From: Aristolochia californica
Taxonomy: Eukaryota; Streptophyta; Magnoliopsida; Piperales; Aristolochiaceae
DNA: 64,000 bases
Direction: 5' to 3'
Assembly (NCBI GenBank): GCA_029961685.1
Contig: JARWKL010000008.1
Coordinates: 16,835,981 to 16,899,980, forward strand
How positions within the stretch are numbered: position 1 is the first letter of the stretch; every line of letters begins with the position of its first letter. This document shows positions 11,050 to 22,231 of this stretch, piece by piece. The notes under the pieces are model-generated. The model did no database searches, had not been told where the DNA came from, and saw only the letters and a list, made by a program, of their open reading frames with translations. Position numbers and translations under genes: made by a program.

Positions 11050-11920
11050 AAATTTTTGTTTCAGCCATCATCTCTGCATACCATGACAACACTCATGAAG
11101 GCATCCAGAAAACATTGCATCACATTCGAGCGGATTTCTATTGGCAGGCTATGAAGACCTCCATTGTAGCATATGTATGATCTTGTCTGGTGTGTCAATG
11201 TAACAAGGCCGAACACTTAAGTTCCACGGGTCTTCTACAGCCTTTGGCACTTCCTACACAGGTGTAGGCCGATATTTCTATGGACTTCGTCGAAGGTCTT
11301 CCACAATCTTTGGGCAAGTCAATTTTATTTGTGGATGTGGATCGGTTCTCCATGTATGCTCACTTTATCCCCATGGCACACCCATATACAACATCTAGAG
11401 TGGCACAGATATTTCTCATGCATATTGTTCATTTACATGGTATTCCCGAATTGATTGTCAGTGATCCTAATGATGTCTTTACTAGCACTTTTTGTCGTGA
11501 ATTGTTTCATCTATGCGACACCAAGTTGAAGTTCTCATCATCCTATCATCCTCAAACAGACAGCCAAACAGAGGTAGTTAACCGCACTGTGGAAATGTAT
11601 TTCCGATGTCTAGTGGTGATCGTCCTAAAAATCGGGTTCAATGGCTACCGTGGGTGGAATATTGTTACAACACTTCCTTCCACACCGCTTTATAGTCTAC
11701 TCCCTTCAGCATTCTCTATGGCAGAGATCCTCCTTTGCTTCTCTCATATACTCTGGGCTCCACTCGCGTGGACTCTATTGATCAAACACTCATTGAACTA
11801 GACCAGGTTCTACAAAATATTTCGGATCGCCTCCTCAAATCACAAGTTCGTATGAAGGACTTCTACGACGAGGGACAACAAGATATCACATACAAAGAAG
11901 GTGACTATGTCCTATGACTC
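11050..11920 (+). pseudogene. G1 integrase
   Basis: An HHCC zinc-binding segment at about 11110-11205 reads HHIRADFYWQ...CLVCQCNK. The catalytic core begins ISMDFVEGLP (Asp), then IVSDPNDVF (second Asp, normally SDRD), then HPQTDSQTEVVNR (Glu). The acidic triad is kept, but a stop precedes the core at about 11265 and the frame shifts near 11620. It joins the element cDNA to host DNA. Confidence 0.88.
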
Positions 11921-11949
11921 CATCCTTACCACCAAAACTCACTAGCGGG

Positions 11950-12300
11950 CCCATACCATCCTTACCACTTTCACTATTATTCCATGCATCGGGCCAGTCA
12001 CCTATCAATTGCAACTTCCCACAACGGCTAAACTCCATGATGTGTTCCATGTCTCCTTACTTAAATCCTTTAAGGGTCTACCTCCTTCGTTGATCCCGTC
12101 CCTTTCTTCGGTGGACAATGGATGGGTTATTCTTACTCCAGCTACAGTATTGTGTGCCAATCGTATTAATAACCAGTGGGAGATTCTAGTACAATGGAAG
12201 GACACCGGACAAGAGGCTGCTACATGGGAACAACTTGCCAACTTCAAACTGGTCTACCCAACTTATGAGCTTGAGGACAAGCTCTTTCTCCAAGGAGGAG
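11950..12300 (+). pseudogene. G1 integrase C-terminus with chromodomain
   Basis: The LHDVFHVSLLKSF motif marks the end of the integrase. The chromodomain-like WEILVQWKDTGQEAATWEQL follows at about 12178-12237, then YELEDKLFLQGGG. Chromodomains of this type are thought to guide insertion toward certain chromatin. The protein runs to the polypurine tract. Confidence 0.88.
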
Positions 12301-12317
12301 GCAGAGGGGGGTGCAGA
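12292..12317 (+). promoter_or_regulatory. G1 polypurine tract
   Basis: The purine-rich aaggaggaggcagagggggg stretch and a few more bases end directly at the 3' LTR start. This is the plus-strand priming site. Confidence 0.8.
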
Positions 12318-13144
12318 TGTTGAAGACTCAATAGCTCATCGAGTCACCCAAAGGAAGCGGCAATGACTCACTGAGTTAATTACTTTTAAATTTCATAATT
12401 TATATTATTTTAAGTATATTTTTTTCATTAAGTATGTAAGGATCCAGGTCGCATGGGCAAAATTATCAATTTAAGCCCTAAAACTCTAATGACGTTAAAC
12501 CCTATTTAGAGGGTAGAGAAATAGAAGAAGATCAAGCATTGAATTAGATTAAATAGGATTTGGAGTTCTCCTTGAGGAGCTCTAGGGTTTCGGAGGTCTC
12601 CTTGACGAGCTCCAGGTATAGTTTCTCTCTTTATTTGGGTTTATTCTCTTCCTTTTTGAATTCTGTTTGCATTGATTTGGGAAAGGATTGTTGTTGTTTT
12701 CGAGTTGTTTCCAAGTTCACTTAGAGGCTGCCCTTCATCCACAGCAGCAACAGGGGCCTTCCCTCCTTCATTCCGAGCAAGGTTAGGGGTTTCCCCAATC
12801 CCCAACCCGAGAGTAACCTCTAAAGAGGTGCTTTAGCCTATACACGAACAAGGTAGGATTAGGAACACCTAATCCATCATACGTGAACATCAGTACCTGG
12901 CCAAGAGGGTCCTCAGCCTCTTAGAAGTGAGCAACCAAGGGTTCAACCCCTTACTGTCTGCGAGCAGCAAGGGTTCTCAACCCTTACCATGAAAAACAAA
13001 GAAAGGAGACTCCTTTTCAGTCTTACCGAGAACACCAAAGAAAAGAGCCTTCTTTTCCTCCTTACTGAGAGCAGCAACTCTATGACAGTGCTAGATTCAC
13101 AAATCCCATGCCGAGTTACTAGATCTATGGCTAGGGACCATAAC
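12318..13144 (+). repeat. G1 3' LTR
   Basis: TGTTGAAGACTCAATAGC to GGGACCATAACA, 827 bp, matching the 5' LTR with scattered differences and small indels. Confidence 0.9.
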
Positions 13145-13975
13145 ATGTACCTGCTCCTGATGAAAGAGTACTAAGTTAAACTATTGATTACATAATTGCA
13201 TGGCCTTCCACCTTTTTCATATGACCTTCTCATGTATACATTGACAACAACATTATGTCCATTGCTTACAGCATGGTTTTTCTCCAGAAAAGCCTTTTCT
13301 AATTTCCATGTAAGAAGATCATCTATGGGATGGCTGTTTCCCAATTCCTGATAGTTCATGTGCCCTTAAGTCTATAGTGACAACATTTCCTTTGCCTTGT
13401 TTATTGTGAAGCTTTTTATGGTGAAGTGGCCACAAAAAAATCACATATTTTATAGCACCCTAATGTTTAGTGCCCTCTAAGAAGTAGGCAAATTCGTCTG
13501 AAATTTTTTCTTCCCTCGCATCCAAACTTCAGCAAGTTCCTCACCTTCACCAATGCCTCCTTTAACATGACCAAGCTTTCAATGGCATCTTCAAACTTGA
13601 CGACACCAACACTCTAAAGACTCAATGAGGATCTTCTTAATTATCATCTGATAGCAGCCTCTCTTGAAGAATCTCTCTAGACAAAATTGTAATTTACATA
13701 GAAATTTTCAAGATTCTCTCATTTAATTTTGTAATATTTCCTTGATTGATTTGATTAGGGAGCCTAATTTATTGATAAGTTTCTCCTAAAAATGTAATGA
13801 AAAGAGTATAAATAGGGGTCTTGGTTGAAGGAAAAATCAATCAAGCCTATGCCCAAATCTCTTGCTCTCCTCTCTCTCCCCAAAAATTTGTCCTCACTCT
13901 TCTCTCTCCCTTTCTCTCCTTCTTTACTTTGTCCCTCTTCCTTTGTCCCTCTCTCCCCCTTTCCTAGAAGCCTTC
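13145..13975. other. unassigned sequence with a TATA box and pyrimidine-rich leader
   Basis: No coding region is supported. A TATA-like tataaatagggg at about 13807-13818 is followed by a CT-rich stretch at 13860-13970, like a promoter and 5' UTR or an LTR U3-R. Gypsy G2 interrupts it at 13976. The CT-rich sequence appears to resume at 24588. It may be an older LTR or a host promoter; the sequence does not decide. Confidence 0.35.
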
Positions 13976-14106
13976 TGTTATGAACTCGATAACGAGCCGG
14001 GTAACTCAATGGCACCGTGGGTCAGTCAATGGGTACTGCATCTTTTAATTATATTTATGTTTTTATGCTATTTCAGTTTAAATATACCTCAGGCGCATTT
14101 TTATAA

Positions 14107-14352
14107 GGGAATTTCACTTAAATACCCATTTAAAATAAAATATTTTTAAAAATACCGACGTCATCAAAATATTTCTAAAACTACCCAACTTTGACCGGTC
14201 AAATGCCTATGTGTGGAGTCAAAAGCGACACATAAGCTTTGACTGCTTATGTGTCGCCATGTCATCTGTGTAGTAAACATAGATCGACACGTCACGTCAT
14301 TATTTTACCATGTCATCTACCACGTAAGCTGACACATCATTAAATAAAAATT
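14107..14352 (+). repeat. MULE left terminal inverted repeat
   Basis: About 245 bp. It contains the perfect palindrome TTTGACCGGTCAAA and a hairpin with 13-base arms GCGACACATAAGC / GCTTATGTGTCGC and a seven-base loop. Confidence 0.9.
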
Positions 14353-14409
14353 AAATAATCCTCCCTGTATTCCACCGCATTGTTTTTCAAAATAAGTTAT
14401 TTTAAATGC

Positions 14410-14860
14410 CTTATGTGTCCCCTCTCATCGTTCTCCTCTCCTCTCCTCTCCTCTCGCCCTCTCGCCGCCACTCGGCCTCCTCTCCTCTCCTCTCGCCCCC
14501 TCTCCTCTCGCCCTCTCGCCGCCGCTCGGCCTCCTCTCCTCTCCTCTCGCCCCCTCTTCTCTCCTCTCACCCCCTCTCCTCTCGCCCTCTCTCCGCCGCT
14601 TTGCCTCGGCCTCCTCTGGCCTTGCCGTCTCTCCTCTCACTGTCGTCGCTTGGCCTCGACCTCCTCTCCTCTCCTCTTTCCCCCTCTCCTCTCGTCCTCT
14701 CACCGCCGCTTGCCCTCGGCCTCGCCCTCTTTCCTCTTGCTGTCGTCGCTCAGCCTCGACCTCCTCTCCTCTCCTCTCCTCTCCCCCCCTCTCCCCTCTC
14801 CTCTCCTCTCCTCTCCTCTCCTCTCCCCTCTCGTAGTGCCTGCTGCCGCCGCTCCCCACT
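14410..14860. repeat. pyrimidine-rich minisatellite inside the MULE
   Basis: Repeats of ctcctctcctctcgcc with longer units ending in gccgccgctcggcctc. It gives long open frames in several frames on both strands, but these are composition artefacts rich in Ser, Pro and Leu (or Arg, Glu and Gly on the other strand). The GC-rich content contrasts sharply with the AT-rich remainder of the element. Confidence 0.85.
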
Positions 14861-15485
14861 ACTCGGCCTCAGACTTCGCCCTCGACGCCCCCCGCTCAAT
14901 TAAAAAATTAAAAAATATTTTAAATCTATAATAAAATATGTTAAATTAGTAAGAGTAAAATTTTTAAATTAATTATATATTTATTTTATTTTTAATTAGT
15001 TTAAATATAAGGTAATAATAAATTTAAAAAAACGTATTAATAAAATTGATTTTTAAACTCAAAACTAAAATTTTCAAATTTTTTTATTAAAATAAAATTT
15101 AAATCGATAATAAAAAGGTGTTAAAATGGTAAGAGTAAGATTTTTTATAACTTATTATTCTAAATATAAGGTAATAAAAAGTGTACTGGTACATTTATTT
15201 TTTAAACACAAGTAAATATTTTATATTTTTTCAGTTAATAAATATTTTTAATTGATAATAAAAGGTGTTGTAAGATTTTTAATTAACTAATATATATTTT
15301 TAATAATTTTTTATTTTGTAAATAATATGATAAAAATTATACGAATAAATTATATTTTTAAACTCTAAAATAATTTTTAGGCTTCGAGACATAACATTTA
15401 TTACTTTTCCCAAAGATAAATGTCCATAGATATTAGGTAATAAAATATGTATTTGATTTTTAAAATTTTTTAAAAAAATTAATTT

Positions 15486-15731
15486 GTATTTAATGACATG
15501 TCAGCTTACGTGGCAGATGACATGGTAAAATAATGACGTGGCAGACGACGTGTTGATCTAGTTTACTACACAGATGATGTGGCAACACATAAGCAGTCAA
15601 AGCTTATGTGTCGCTTTTGACTGTACACATAGGCATTTGACCGGTCAAAGTTAGGTAGTTTTAGAAATATTTTGATACGTTCTGTATTTTTTAAAATATT
15701 TTATTTAGATGGGTATTTAAGTGAAATTCCC
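15486..15731 (-). repeat. MULE right terminal inverted repeat
   Basis: Reverse complement of the left repeat with few mismatches and a small indel. The palindrome TTTGACCGGTCAAA is kept intact and the hairpin has one mismatch. Confidence 0.9.
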
Positions 15732-16374
15732 TTTTTATAATTTTCACCCTAAACTCGTGTTGGCGTGAACTATGTGTGAGGCAAAATGGAAATGAATCGT
15801 CAAGACTCATTTTATCTCCAAACAGGATCTGAGGTCTCCTTCTAGAGCTCAGGATCGGGAGTTCCCCTTGAGCTCTAGTTATCCCCTCATAATCCTATCT
15901 CATTGTCTTAAATCATAAGGTTTCCTACAGATCTAAGCACTGAACAGCAGCCGAAGCTTCTCTGGTTTTAGCAGCTGTTGTTCGTGGTGTTTCACGGCAG
16001 AATCCAGGCTCGGGAAGACGAAGCGACACTCGGGGAGCTGCTGCTGAGGTGATCGGAGAAAAGCCGGTAGGTTGCTTCCTACAACAGGGCAGAAGTGTAC
16101 TTGTGTGTTGAGAAGGTCCCCGAGCACGACGACCGCAGAGGAGTGCTGTCGGATTTCCGCCAGAACAGCAGGGCTCTGTTCAGACGTTGAGCCACCGGCG
16201 GCCCCTTGCTGTCCGGCCACCGAGCACGACCATGGTGGAGTTCCCTTTTCCCGGTGATGGCAGGGAGGTAGCCATCCGATCAGGCCAACATCCAGAGATC
16301 TGCCCCGTCCATATCGACGAGCTACGGTGATAACAAAGTTTATTGTTTCATTAAGCAACAGCAGCAAGCGGCTG

Positions 16375-16620
16375 TCCCTACCTCCCCAGATCTGTGGGCC
16401 CTCTCTCAGACACTGTTGCTGTCCAGATCCTGTCAAGATCTGTGGGCCAGACCAGTCCAGATCTGTGGGGCCTCTCTCTCTCAGACACTATGCTGTCCAG
16501 ATCCAGCTCAGCCCAGATCTGTGGGCCGTCTCTCTCTCTAGCAATGTTGCTGTCCAGATCCAGTCCAGATCTGTGGACCACACCAGTTCAGATCTGTGGG
16601 TCCACTCCATCTGGATCCAT
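16375..16620 (+). repeat. tandem CAGATCTG-centred repeats in the G2 LTR
   Basis: Units of about 25-55 bp built around CCAGATCTGTGGGCC and CTGTCCAGATCC occur about six times here. There are about three copies in the 3' LTR (24404-24530). The two LTRs were identical at insertion, so copy number has since changed. Confidence 0.8.
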
Positions 16621-16667
16621 CCGTCCCTCGCTGAGTTACGCGATCCATGACTCGGGACCCTAACATC

Positions 16668-16684
16668 TTGGTATCAAATCAAGG
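16668..16684 (+). promoter_or_regulatory. G2 primer-binding site
   Basis: TTGGTATCAAATCAAGG just after the LTR is a degraded initiator-Met-tRNA site. Confidence 0.8.
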
Positions 16685-16689
16685 TAACA

Positions 16690-17407
16690 TGGGGGATCCG
16701 TCTCATAGTGAAGAACTAAGAAACCTTGACAAAGAACTGCAAACAGAAAATTAAGCTCGAATGGCAAAGATGATGGAACAAATCAATAGCAGAGTTTCTG
16801 AGATTGTGGCGGGATTAAACTGACCATTGACACTACACGAAGAATGGAAGAACACTCTTATAGCAGAGGGGGAGAGCAATATTTTGGGCGCAATGGCCAT
16901 CTGGCACATGGTAGAGGGTTCGTACCCAGGTACACAAAAATTGATTTTACCACCTACACCGGATCAGTCAACCCCTTAATTTGGTTACACAAATGCGAAA
17001 TTTTTTTGCCCACCAAGGCACATCTGACATGGACAGGGTGAGTTTAGCTGTCTTCCACTTGATGGATGAAGCTCAACTCTGGTTCCATCAAGTGGAATTG
17101 GACCGCTTGGTCATTGATTGGGAAGAGTTTAAAGAGCTATGCACGATACGGTTCGGACTGCCAGCTTACAACAACCCTTTGGGGGACTAGGTCTTGTTAC
17201 GACAAACCGAATCAGTGGAAACATACCAGACTCAATTTCAAGAAAAATTAGTGCGATCACACCACCTAGTTCAACGAGACCAACATGTAAATTTGTTTAC
17301 AGCAGGGCTTACTAATTCCTTGGAACTGGAGGTGGAACTCCATGCGCCTACTGATTAGGGCGACCGATGAATTTAGCTCGGACAATGGAAACAAAACAGC
17401 AGATTCA
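16690..17407 (+). pseudogene. G2 gag, 5' part
   Basis: VPRYTKIDFTTYTGSVNPLI then WLH, EAQLWFHQVELDRLVIDWEE, TIRFGLPAY and LELEVELHAPTD, parallel to G1 gag. A frameshift lies near 17000, with stops at about 17190 and after PTD (17356-17358). Copia H follows, and part of this sequence is repeated on its far side. Confidence 0.85.
17328..17407 (+). repeat. 80-bp gag duplication, left copy
   Basis: This stretch (gaggtggaactccatgcgcc to cagcagattca) recurs at 22463-22542 on the other side of copia H with a few differences. Both copies carry the same in-frame stop in ctgattag. It is far longer than a copia target-site duplication. Confidence 0.88.
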
Positions 17408-17754
17408 AATCATCGTGGAGTTGCAGAACTCTATTTTTTCTGCAACTTCGTATTCCGGTGATCCTGAAGATGACCGCCGATGACCTTACCCCCTGCTTGT
17501 TATTGCCGCCGATCATCGCTGTCACCGAGGGAAGCCGACTTGCAGAAAGAGAACAAAGTTCTGCGACGATGGTCCTGTAGGCGAAACCACGTCGCCGACG
17601 AGTACCGACGATTGCTGACGAGCGCCGACAACGGCACCACCACCCCATTGTCAAAGGAAGCCGAAGCTCCGTTGCCGCTGCCGAAGAAGAAAGGTGATTT
17701 GTTTTTTTTTTTTTGAAACTTAGGAACTACTGTTCCTTTATTTTTTCTGCCGAC

Positions 17755-17945
17755 TGAACCGACCCAAACAGGTGGGTCAACCGAATCGGACTAAAATTGA
17801 ACCGGACCAGCACCGGACTATAACCGGACCGGACCAACACTGGACCGGACTAGAATTGAACCTGACCAGATCGCACCGAACCGGACCAGATCGAACCGAG
17901 CTGGACCAGACTGAACCAAACCGGACCGGATTAGACAAGACCAGA
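17755..17945 (+). repeat. degenerate ccggacc repeats in the H leader
   Basis: Short imperfect repeats of the type accggaccagac run through the untranslated leader just before the gag start. They give spurious Thr/Asp/Arg/Pro-rich translations. Confidence 0.65.
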
Positions 17946-17961
17946 CCAAATTTCCAGATCG

Positions 17962-18950
17962 ATGGCCACCACTACAGGCACATCCACCGAACTTATCCCA
18001 TCACCACAGATTATAGTCCACCAAGACAATTCTACATTTCCAACTGGAATCATCCTCGATGAGACCAATTATTCATTATGGTCCCAACTCATGGAGATGT
18101 GAATTGGCGCACGCAACAAAGCTAGATACCTCACCAGCGAAACAAAAAAACCAACATCTGGTGATGTCCATCTTGGAGCATGGATTACTGAAAATCAAAG
18201 AGTTAAAAGTTGGCTTATTGACTCTATGAGTCCATTGCTAATGTAGCGATTTATTCGCCTCTCCACTGCCAAGGAGATATGGGAAGCAGTATAAAAAACG
18301 TTCTATGATAGATGAAACTTGTATATTTGAGCTGAACCAGAGATATTTTTCTACCAAACAAAATGGTAGACCGTTATCCACGTACTACAATAAACTGCTT
18401 GCTATTTTCCAGGAGATTGATCATAGGACTATATCTTAGGAAGGAACAGTAGAAGGGCTAATCCAGTTGCACTCTGTAATGGCTAGGCTTCGGGTTCATA
18501 TTTTCCTCAGTGGGCTTGAATCCGAGTTTGATCAAGTTCGTGGAGAAATTTTGCTAAAAGACCCCAAACTTGGAAAGTACATATATATATGTTAGACACA
18601 AATATCAATAGAGACAGACAATGGGGAGCTATCATCTAGTATCAGAGAACTCGGCGATGTTGGTCAACCAAAACCGACAAGGATCATCAAGCAGTCGGAA
18701 CCCTCAATCCTCTGGAAAAGGTAACAACCGTGTATATATTTACTGCGGAGAAAAAGTACATTCACAACAACGATGTTATGAGATTATTGGCTATCCAGAG
18801 TGGTGGGATTTCTCAAAAAAACCCCGTAAAAAGATTGTTGGGAAAGCTATGGTGACATCCATGGAAGGTAATCAGGAGCTACCTACGACAAATGTTGGCC
18901 ATTCAGGTATTCTCGATAATCCATCAGTATTCTCTGTACATTCTTAGAAT
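17962..18950 (+). pseudogene. copia H gag
   Basis: The start MATTTGTSTELIPSP is followed by NYSLWSQLMEM, then AWITENQRVKSWLIDSMSPL, IWEAV and HSVMARLRVHIFLSGLESEF. This is the UBN2/DUF4219-like gag of this copia group. Several stops interrupt it (near 18102, 18245, 18294). The zinc knuckle at about 18740 reads YIYCGEKVHSQQRC, so the first Cys is replaced. YPEWWDF follows as usual. Confidence 0.85.
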
Positions 18951-19340
18951 AGACCTTGGATTATTGATACAGGTGCATCCGATCACATGACAAGGGATCC
19001 CAGTCAGTTACAATCCATCCTACCTTCTCCACAATCTGTTATTTCAATAGCCAATGGTAGTACCTCTCCTATTACTGGGGAAGGATCGGTTATATTATCC
19101 AATAATCTTACATTAGACACTGTCCTTGTGGTTCCCTCTCTTGAATATAATCTTTTGCCTATTAGCCAAATTACTTTCACTCTTGCTTGTACTGTAACTT
19201 TTTGGCCCTCATTTTGTGTCTTTCAGGACATTCTAACCCGGAAGATTCTTGGTTATGGTGTTAGACGGGGCAAACTCTACTATTTGGAGTTGACAGAGAA
19301 CGGGGGATCGAAAATCAGTCAGACAAATCAAGCTGGCAGT
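18951..19340 (+). pseudogene. copia H protease
   Basis: PWIIDTGASDHMTRD gives the catalytic Asp and D-T-G triad. ISIANGSTSPITGEGSV and VPSLEYNLLPISQI follow as in copia proteases. The frame stays open from 18987 into the integrase region. Confidence 0.88.
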
Positions 19341-20255
19341 GAAGATAATGCTCAAACAACTGTATGGTTATGGCACCGACGATTAGGCCACCTTTCCTTT
19401 GGTTATCTTAAGAAATTGAGACCTCAAATTTTTTCAGGTTTGAATGATGTGCATTTTCATTGTGACACATGTGAATTGGCTAAGAGCCACCGTATTGCTT
19501 ATTTACTGAATTTGAATAAAAGTTTTGAACCTTTTGAGGTTATTCATTCCGATATTTGGGGTCCAGCTAAGGTTCCCTCTATTTCTAGAGCTCGTTACTT
19601 TGTGAAATTTATTGATGAATGCACTAAAATGACTTGGGTATCTTTGCTTATACAAAAGAGTGATGCGTGTCTAGCATTTTAGAAATTCCATACAATGATA
19701 CATACTCAATACCAAAAGCAAATTTGTGTTTTGTAATCTCACAATGGTACTGAGTTTGTTAATGCTTAACTCAAAAATTTTCTGACCAATCATGGAGTTC
19801 CTTATCAGACCTCTTGCACCTATACTCCCCAACAGAATGGATTGGCAGAAAGAAAGAATAGACAAATTTTGGAAGTAGTGCATGCCTCTCTCTTTGGCAT
19901 GAACATGCCTCGATTTTATTGGGGCGAAGCTGTCAAATCTACTGCCTACCTCATCAATCGAACACCTTCTAGAGTACTAGATTTTCAAACTCCTCTATGC
20001 AAGCTGCAATCCCTGATTTCAATTCCCCATCTTTCGAACCTTGAACCCCGAATTTTTGGGTGTACCGCATATGTTCATATCCCAAAGATCTTTCGAAATA
20101 AATTTGATCCATGTGCCAAGCGATGTGTATTTGTTGGCTACTTTGAATTTCAAAAAGGATATCGGTGTTATGATCCACACACCAACAAGCTCCATGTGAC
20201 TCTAGATGTCTCCTTCCATGAATCAGCACTTTATTATTCAGGGGGAGTTTCTTGA
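19341..20255 (+). pseudogene. copia H integrase
   Basis: LWHRRLGHLSF, then a CDTCELAKSHR zinc part. The catalytic Asp is in EVIHSDIWGP. The second Asp motif reads SHNGTEF instead of SDNGTEF, so that Asp is lost. QQNGLAERKNR holds the Glu. FVGYFEFQKGYRCYDP closes the domain. Stops at about 19681 and 19770 interrupt it. Confidence 0.88.
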
Positions 20256-20699
20256 ACATCTCTACAGGGGGAGAGTTCAAGTGAAGAGAATGTTCCACAT
20301 GAAAATAACGGAGGTATTGAGTTTATTGAGTTACAAGCACTGCATAAATTTTTCAAGTGTCATGATGTGCAACAAGACTGTGATTCAGTAATTTCTCTTG
20401 AAGAACCCCCAGAGTTGCCCCCCGTCTGCACCAACAACTGAAGAATCAACCCGGAATGTTCCTCCTTAGGTAAATAAGAATCATGTGTTTGATGAGTCTA
20501 ATGAAACATGTCTTCCTACAGAAAATATACCCCCTAGATATCCACAAAGATTGAATAAGGGAGTTCCAAAAAAACTCTATGAACCTGATCTTGAAGCCAA
20601 GACCAAATACTCAATCAATAACTATGTGTCCTCCCATAGGTTGACTAAATCGTATGCATTTACTGTTGATCAATTATCCAAGGTTTATATTCCTAGTTA

Positions 20700-21383
20700 A
20701 TGTGCAGGATGTATTAGCTGATCCAAAATGAAAAAAGGCGATGAACGAAGAGATGGAGGCTCTACAAAAAAATGCAACTTGGGAACTTGTTCCCCAACCT
20801 AAAGGAGTAAAAAAAATTGCATGTCGATGGGTGTTCACATTGAAACTCAAACAGAATGGAAGTATTGACAGATATAAAGCTCAACTAGTTGCAAAGGGAT
20901 ATACGCAAAGGTATGGGATAGACTATCAGGATACTTTTGCACCAGTAGCTAAGATAAATACAATTCGCATTCTTATATCTATAGTAGCAAATTGAGACTA
21001 GCCCCTACAACAATTTGACGTTAAAAATGCCTTCCTCAATGGAGACTTAGAAGAAGAAGTCTACATGGAGCCTACCACCCAGTGTAAAAAGTAGTTCTTT
21101 GTGTCAAGGTGACGTTTGTAAATCGAAGAAGTCATTGTATGGGCTGAAACATTCACCTAGGGCATAGTTTGGGAGATTCTCAGCTACAATGAAGGAGTTT
21201 GGTTATAAACAAAGTAACTCAGATCATACTTTGTTTATAAAACACAAAGAAGGAAAGGTAACAACTTTAATTGTATATGTTGATGATATGGTCGTGACAG
21301 GAGATGACCCAGGTGAAATGCAAGCTTTACAGGAGTATTTAGCCACTAAATTCGAAATGAAGGATCTCAGACAACTTAAATAG
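20700..21383 (+). pseudogene. copia H reverse transcriptase
   Basis: [52 protein letters not shown] and [11 protein letters not shown] mark the start. [19 protein letters not shown] and KSLYGLKHSP follow in disrupted frames. The catalytic YVDDMVVTGDD is intact at about 21277-21309. Confidence 0.9.
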
Positions 21384-22231
21384 TTTTTGGGAATTGAGGT
21401 TGCAAGATCAAAACATGGAGTTTTCCTTTCACAGCGAAAATATGTGTTGGATCTTCTAGCCGAAACAGGAATACTTGACAGTAAACAAATAGAGACGCCC
21501 ATGGAAACGCATCATAAACTCGAAATTCTTCCAAATCAAATCCTAGCAGACAAAGGGGGTTATCAGCGATTAGTTGGAAGATTAATCTACCTATCACACA
21601 TGAGGTCCGATGTAGCATATGCAGTAAGCGTTGTGAGTCAGTTCATGCATGCACCAAGTGAAGAACATATAGAAGCAGTCTATCGGATCTTGAGATACTT
21701 AAAGAATGCTCCAGGAAAAGGTTTGTTATTCTAAAAAAATGGTATATTTAATATTGAAGGATATACAAATTATGATTGGGCAGGTGATCAGAAAACCAAA
21801 AGATCCACGTCGGGTTACTTTACTTTTGTGGAAGGGAATCTGGTCACTTCGAAAAGCAAAAAACAGAAGGTAGTATCAAGATCAAGTGTTGAAGCTGAAT
21901 TTCGAGGCATGGCTCATGGTGTATGCGAGTTGTTATGGATAAAGAATACACTGAGGGACTTAGGGATTGAATATGCCAAATTGATGATTCTTCACTGTGA
22001 TAACAAGGCAGCCATCGCAATTGCACAGAATCCGGTTCAACATGATCGCACTAAACATATTGAAGTTGATCGTCATTTAATCAAGGAGAACTTCGATGCA
22101 AAGATCCTACAATTCCGCTTCATTCAATCTGAGAGTCAGCTAGCTGATAAGCTCACGAAGGTAGTATCAGGGAAGGCATTTCATGGTATAATTGGCAAGT
22201 TGGGCATGACCGATATCTATGCATCAACTTG
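21384..22231 (+). pseudogene. copia H RNase H
   Basis: FLGIEVARSKHGVFLSQRKY, then the palm/connection block ending LRYLKNAPGKGLLF. RNase H follows: DWAGDQKTKRSTSGYFTFVEG, KSKKQKVVSRSSVEAEFR, LHCDNKAAIAIAQNPVQHDR, and ADKLTKVVSGKAF. The catalytic acidic residues are visible. The frame ends at TGA 22229-22231, next to the polypurine tract. Confidence 0.9.

Larger units (their letters stand above)
7132..13144 (+). mobile_element. chromodomain Ty3/gypsy element G1, complete but decayed
   Basis: The element has a 5' LTR (7132-about 7940), primer site, gag, protease, reverse transcriptase, RNase H, integrase, chromodomain, polypurine tract and 3' LTR (12318-13144). The domain order is that of plant chromoviruses. 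Flanking bases tgtaa (7127-7131) and tgtac (13145-13149) form a 4/5 target-site duplication. The polyprotein is interrupted by several stops and frameshifts, for example at 8600, 8812, 9482 and within reverse transcriptase, so it is inactive. It appears little rearranged otherwise. Confidence 0.92.
14107..15731. mobile_element. non-autonomous Mutator-like element (MULE), 1625 bp
   Basis: Both ends read GGGAATTTCACTTAAATACC inward, and the terminal inverted repeats extend about 245 bp with high similarity. The element is flanked by perfect 9-bp duplications TTTTTATAA (14098-14106 and 15732-15740); a 9-bp duplication is the Mutator hallmark. The empty site is visible in the G2 3' LTR near 23758. 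No transposase is encoded. The interior is a CT-rich repeat followed by very AT-rich DNA. Confidence 0.93.
13976..16665 (+). repeat. G2 5' LTR, split by a MULE
   Basis: Starts TGTTATGAACTCGATAACG and ends CGGGACCCTAACA. Without the MULE (14107-15731) and its duplicated 9 bp it is about 1.06 kb. The 3' LTR is about 0.94 kb; the difference lies mainly in tandem repeats at 16375-16620. Confidence 0.88.

Noticed and set aside
13807..13975. Host gene promoter before a CT-rich 5' UTR
   Set aside because: A TATA box and CT-rich leader are present, but no coding sequence follows after removing G2, and LTR U3-R sequence looks the same. Left unassigned.
14380..14931. Long open frames of 140-185 residues on both strands
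   Set aside because: They come from a CTCTCC minisatellite inside a MULE. The Ser/Pro/Leu and Arg/Glu/Gly composition reflects the repeat, and frames are open on both strands at once.
15933..16663. Open frames of 60-167 residues on both strands
   Set aside because: They lie wholly in the G2 LTR and its CAGATCTG repeats, and equivalents appear in the 3' LTR (23953-24766).
17408..17960. Hidden 5' LTR of copia H
   Set aside because: No match to the 3' LTR (22240-22460) and no primer site were found. The stretch is leader with ccggacc-type repeats.
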